The notes beneath the pieces are model-generated. The model did not search any database. It was not told where the DNA came from and saw only the letters and a program-made list of their open reading frames with translations. Shown in pieces: positions 51,747 through 53,271 of a stretch of DNA of 53,271 nt (position 1 is the first letter of the stretch; each line of letters begins with the position of its first letter). The position numbers and the translations under genes are program-made. The DNA comes from JAGPUQ01 sp050179115 (GTDB lineage: Bacteria > Pseudomonadota > Gammaproteobacteria > Pseudomonadales > Porticoccaceae), in the NCBI GenBank assembly GCA_050179115.1, contig JBFXFL010000015.1:1-53271 (forward strand), in the 5' to 3' direction.

Positions 51747-53018
51747 TCACTCCCAACTCAAAGCCCCACCAGTCTGATATTCAATCACCCGCGTCTCGAA
51801 GAAATTTTTCTCCTTCCGCAAATCCATCATCTCCGACATCCACGGGAAGGGGTTGCTGGCGCCCGGGTACTGCTCGGCAAGCCCGATCTGGTTGAGGCGG
51901 CGGTTGGCGATGAAGTGGAGGTAGTCTTCCATCATGGCGGCGTTCATGCCCAGCACGCCGCGCGGCATGGTGTCGCGGGCGTAGGCGATTTCGAGTTCGG
52001 TGCCCTCGATGATCATGCGCACCGCCTCGCGCTGGAAGTCTTCGCTCCACAGGTGGGGGTTTTCGAGCTTGATCTGGTTGATGACGTCGATGCCGAAATT
52101 GAGGTGCATGGACTCGTCGCGCAGGATGTACTGGAACTGCTCGGAGACGCCGGTCATCTTGTTGCGGCGACCCATGGAGAGGATCTGGGTGAAGCCGCAG
52201 TAGAAGAAGATGCCTTCGGTGACGCAGTAGAAGGCGAGCAGGTTGCGCAGCAGCTCGCGGTCGGTCTCCGGGGTGCCGGTGACGAAGGTGGGATCGCCCA
52301 GCGCCTGGGTGTACTTGAGGCTCCAGGCGGCTTTCTTCGCTACCGAGGGCACTTCGCGGTACATGTTGAAGACTTCGCCTTCGTCCATGCCCAGGGATTC
52401 GATGCAGTACTGGTAGGCGTGGGTGTGGATGGCCTCCTCGAACGCCTGGCGCAGCAGGTACTGGCGCGCCTCGGGGTTGGTGATGTGGCGGTAGATGGCG
52501 AGCACCAGGTTGTTGGCGACCAGCGAATCCGCGGTGGAGAAGTAGCCGAGCGAGCGTTTGACGATTTCGCGCTCGTCGGCGCTCAGGCCGTCGGCGCTGC
52601 GCCAGGTGGCGACGTCGGCGGTCATGTTGATCTCTTGCGGCATCCAGTGATTGGCGCAGCCGTCGAGGTATTTCTGCCAGGCCCAGTCGTAGCGGAAGGG
52701 CACCAACTGGTTGAGATCGGCGCGGCAGTTGATCATGCGCTTGTCGTCCACCTGAACCCGCGCGGCGCCCATTTCGAGGGCTTCGAGGCCGGGTGCCACG
52801 TCGAGTGCCGCGAGATGTTCCTGGGCTTCGCGGTGGGGGTCGGCCGGGGCGGTGCGGGCGGCGGGTGCCGGCGGCGGGGCGGCGGTGGCCGCTTGCGGCG
52901 CGGGCATTGCCGCGGCGACGGCGGCCGGCGTGGACGTCAGCTTCGGCGCACGCGGCGGCGCGGGGGGCGCCGGTTTGCGAAGGGGTTCCTCGTGATGAAA
53001 ATCGTCCCAATTCAACAT
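51747..53018 (-). CDS. nrdB: Class Ia ribonucleotide reductase, beta subunit
   Basis: A 423-residue NrdB. All iron ligands and the radical tyrosine are in place: Asp164 in STADSLVANN, Glu195 and His198 in EEAIHTHAY with Tyr202, Glu268 in CVTEGIF, and Glu302 and His305 in RDESMH. The protein forms the diiron-tyrosyl radical that starts reduction in NrdA. The first 75 residues are an alanine- and proline-rich, poorly ordered extension before the conserved part, unlike short NrdB proteins. The ATG at 53018 has GAGG upstream; the longer frame to 53147 overlaps nrdA and is rejected. The conserved C-terminal tail GGALSWE should bind NrdA. Confidence 0.95.
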   Translation of the reverse strand: MLNWDDFHHEEPLRKPAPPAPPRAPKLTSTPAAVAAAMPAPQAATAAPPPAPAARTAPADPHREAQEHLAALDVAPGLEALEMGAARVQVDDKRMINCRADLNQLVPFRYDWAWQKYLDGCANHWMPQEINMTADVATWRSADGLSADEREIVKRSLGYFSTADSLVANNLVLAIYRHITNPEARQYLLRQAFEEAIHTHAYQYCIESLGMDEGEVFNMYREVPSVAKKAAWSLKYTQALGDPTFVTGTPETDRELLRNLLAFYCVTEGIFFYCGFTQILSMGRRNKMTGVSEQFQYILRDESMHLNFGIDVINQIKLENPHLWSEDFQREAVRMIIEGTELEIAYARDTMPRGVLGMNAAMMEDYLHFIANRRLNQIGLAEQYPGASNPFPWMSEMMDLRKEKNFFETRVIEYQTGGALSWE

Positions 53019-53082
53019 GTTCTTTTTGCCTCGTGACGCTGTTCGGTACAGATGGTTTGCCGGCGGACGTTGCGGGCCACGC

Positions 53083-53271
53083 TCATTGGCAGGCTTCGCA
53101 GTCGGGATCGTCGATGGCACAGGCCAGGGGCACGGGCGCCGGGCCACTTGCCGCCACGGCGTTCAGGGTGCCGCCGCTGACGGTGGATTTCTCGGTGCTG
53201 GTGGCGGCGAGCGAGCGCAGGTAATAGGTGGTCTTGAGTCCCCGGTACCAGGCCATGCGGTAGGTGACGTC
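53083..53271 (-). CDS. nrdA: Class Ia ribonucleotide reductase, alpha subunit, C-terminal part
   Basis: Only the last 62 residues are in the window; the gene continues beyond the right edge. DVTYRMAWYRGLKTTYYLRSLAATSTEKSTV (in two parts) is the conserved end of NrdA, and the tail CAIDDPDCEAC carries the redox cysteines that are recharged by thioredoxin or glutaredoxin. It lies 64 bases upstream of nrdB on the same strand, the usual nrdAB operon. Confidence 0.92.
   Translation of the reverse strand, partial: DVTYRMAWYRGLKTTYYLRSLAATSTEKSTVSGGTLNAVAASGPAPVPLACAIDDPDCEACQ

Noticed and set aside
51741..53036. Continuation of the integrase-fragment frame over nrdB
   Set aside because: The match to integrases ends at about 51740; beyond that the frame is only the antisense of nrdB.

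Overview
The window is GC-rich DNA from a proteobacterium, most likely a gammaproteobacterium. That placement rests on inference from FabV, RmuC, nrdAB of the type found in Pseudomonas and its relatives, QseBC/TctDE-like two-component systems, DUF2789 and a tRNA-Gly(CCC) with encoded CCA. The many luciferase-like oxidoreductases, acyl-CoA enzymes, amidohydrolases, CoA-transferase and Baeyer-Villiger monooxygenase would suit an environmental organism that degrades hydrocarbons, terpenoids or aromatics, but no substrate can be read from the sequence.

Layout. 1-12.9 kb holds catabolic genes: two luciferase-like oxidoreductases, a persulfide dioxygenase-rhodanese fusion, two amidohydrolases, an acyl-CoA synthetase, a periplasmic glycerophosphodiesterase, a third luciferase-like oxidoreductase and an acyl-CoA dehydrogenase. 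A decayed duplicate of the amidohydrolase promoter region lies between them. 13.2-17.3 kb is a tight operon of adenosylcobalamin-type ribonucleotide reductase, phosphoribosyltransferase, alpha/beta hydrolase and PRPP synthetase. 17.4-20.6 kb carries a COG2187 kinase-like gene and the NAD salvage pair pncA-pncB. 20.7-26.3 kb has a CaiB-type CoA transferase, an SDR, an esterase, ppa and rmuC. 27-34.3 kb reads as one regulatory and efflux block on the minus strand: response regulator, histidine kinase, a second divergent response regulator, RND pump and its adaptor. 34.8-37.4 kb holds fabV, an MBL hydrolase, a DUF2789 gene and tRNA-Gly. 37.5-41.5 kb is an iron-uptake operon: TPR protein, response regulator, kinase, cupredoxin and FTR1 permease. 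41.7-46 kb has a PhoX-like gene whose 3' end is broken by a 277-bp tandem duplication, a truncated globin and a Baeyer-Villiger monooxygenase.

46.1-51.75 kb is an accessory island. It holds a 142-bp palindromic repeat, a XhoI/PaeR7I-type restriction-modification pair, a transposase scrap, and three genes of visibly lower GC: a C39-like protein, a coiled-coil/zinc-ribbon protein, and a Doc-type Fic protein with an extra C-terminal domain. It ends at a truncated integron-integrase fragment that reads the opposite way. The Doc gene has matching core-like sites (GCTTAAYGTTTG) on both sides, which looks like an old integron gene cassette. The window then returns to core genes, nrdB and the 3' end of nrdA.

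Main points for a second look: the integron relic with the Doc fusion cassette, the out-of-frame duplication in the PhoX-like gene, the decayed duplicate locus, the B12-type RNR/PRPP operon alongside nrdAB, the non-canonical receiver domain beside the RND pump, and a perfect 19-bp inverted repeat ahead of that regulatory operon.
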